Assembly (NCBI RefSeq): GCF_030247185.1 | Contig: NC_080571.1 | Span: 213,159,380 to 213,223,379 of the forward strand | DNA length: 64,000 nt | Direction of reading: 5' to 3' | Source: Malaya genurostris | Lineage: Eukaryota > Arthropoda > Insecta > Diptera > Culicidae | In this document: piece after piece, positions 63,197 through 64,000 of the stretch | Position numbering within the stretch: the first letter of the stretch is position 1 | Layout of the letters: the number at the start of each line of letters is the position of its first letter | Made by a program: the position numbers and the translations under genes | Notes under the pieces: generated by a model | Told to the model about the DNA's origin: nothing | Databases searched by the model: none | The model's input: the letters and a program-made list of their open reading frames with translations, nothing else

Positions 63197-64000
63197 GGTA
63201 CTGATGACTGTTTCTGTATTTGCGGTGAAAACGCTTTCCCTCTATCGGTTGAAGTGGTAGAGCGACGCGGCACCGAAGGACAATATGTCTGCACTTGTGG
63301 GCGTTTTTGTATTGACTGATCGAAACATTTTAAAGCCAGGATTCGCATTGATTGCATTACCTCCGGTGGTGCACACTGGAAGTAAGACACACATTTTTCA
63401 CAGCAAGGCCGGGCGTTATTTTGACTATGTTATTTCTTCAGCTCTTGTAGTTAGCAGGTGTAGTTGAGTTCCTAATATTCAAATTAAAAAAAAATAGTTA
63501 TAATTAGAGGTAATAACGCTTTGATTGATCTTGGTATGCTATAAATGAAAATTCAGAGACCTGGTTGAGCATACTACTGTAATATATCTTATGAAGTTGA
63601 TAAGGGTGAGCTATTTATTTTAAAAAAATTCAAAGTTCTTTACCTAGCGAATGATGGATAGAAAAAGAGATAGTTCAATAAATGTGTGTAATTAGATGTG
63701 TAGATGTGTAGTATTTCAGTAAGGAGACCATATAATGTTTACGTGCGGTACGCTGGATCATGAAAACATAGAACCGGGGACTTTTCTTTATATTTTGTTA
63801 AGTGAAAATATTAATGACAATCTTTCGGGGTTTAACATTTTTTCGTGACACACAACCGTTTTTATACTTTATGTTTCGTCTTCGACTCGTCAGTGCAGAC
63901 AGTGTATGTTAAAATGTTATGCTCGGAGCAGTACAATATAAACCACTACCGCTTTTGGCCTACATCTACACACTTCACTATCGGAATCGGAGTGGTATTC
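63197..64000. other. 5' flank of the JmjC gene with a palindromic repeat at 63870-63960
   Basis: The leader and promoter of the JmjC gene should lie to the right of 63196. 63200-63470 is the more GC-rich part and the likely 5' UTR, but no TATA box or initiator is evident. At 63870-63960 a partial palindromic repeat is seen (GTTTCGTCTTCGACTCGTCA and CAATATAAACCACT). Confidence 0.4.

Overview
This is an animal nuclear genome window, almost certainly from a culicine (Aedes-type) mosquito. The evidence is AT-rich DNA, genes split by GT-AG introns (one of 29 kb), a host protein of a type known from insect and nematode nervous systems, and a very high density of nested transposable elements: I-clade and LOA-clade LINEs, irritans-type mariners, hAT and Harbinger MITEs, Helitrons, tRNA-derived SINEs and long microsatellites. 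There is no prokaryotic gene organisation, CRISPR array or operon. The species call is inference.

Host genes. (1) At the left edge (771-1069, +) is what looks like the last coding exon of an unrecognised gene whose upstream exons lie outside the window. (2) From 17817 to 51483 (+) run nine exons of a large secreted protein with a WAP domain followed by a series of CCP/sushi domains. This is the architecture of C. elegans LEV-9 and Drosophila Hasp, extracellular scaffolds of cholinergic synapses. Both ends of the gene are missing. (3) From 63196 down to 51492 (-) is a complete four-exon gene for a 309-residue JmjC/cupin-fold protein with an intact iron-binding triad. Its stop codon lies 9 bases beyond the last recognised exon of the hasp-like gene, on the opposite strand. 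The two genes are therefore nested or overlapping tail to tail.

Layout. 1-6700: the terminal exon, SINE and palindromic repeats, an (ATT)n tract, a deleted mariner-like element and a hAT MITE. 6714-12885: a full-length I-clade LINE with 13-bp target duplication, killed by one nonsense codon in ORF2 and a frameshift in ORF1. 12886-17000: microsatellites flanking a 3.1-kb foldback element that itself holds a hAT MITE and an irritans-type mariner. 17817-18984: hasp-like exons 1-4. 18985-48073: one 29-kb intron packed with SINEs, MITEs, Helitrons, a foldback element, a second I-clade LINE with both ORFs intact (30442-36491), a LOA-clade LINE (36973-42793, reverse strand) flanked by a 136-bp direct repeat and broken by a gag-only retroelement, and a decayed DNA-transposon nest (45.5-47.6 kb). 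48074-51483: hasp-like exons 5-9. 51492-63196: the JmjC gene, whose 10.6-kb intron 2 holds a truncated mariner, satellite-like repeats, a (CA)n tract and a LINE fragment.

No previously undescribed defence or metabolic system was found. The most interesting items are the antisense overlap of the two host genes, the 136-bp flanking duplication of the LOA element, the 1.1-kb ORF1-only retroelement with a perfect target duplication, the intact I-clade element with an 8-base ORF1/ORF2 overlap, and a mariner derivative in which both ends are copies of the 5' end.
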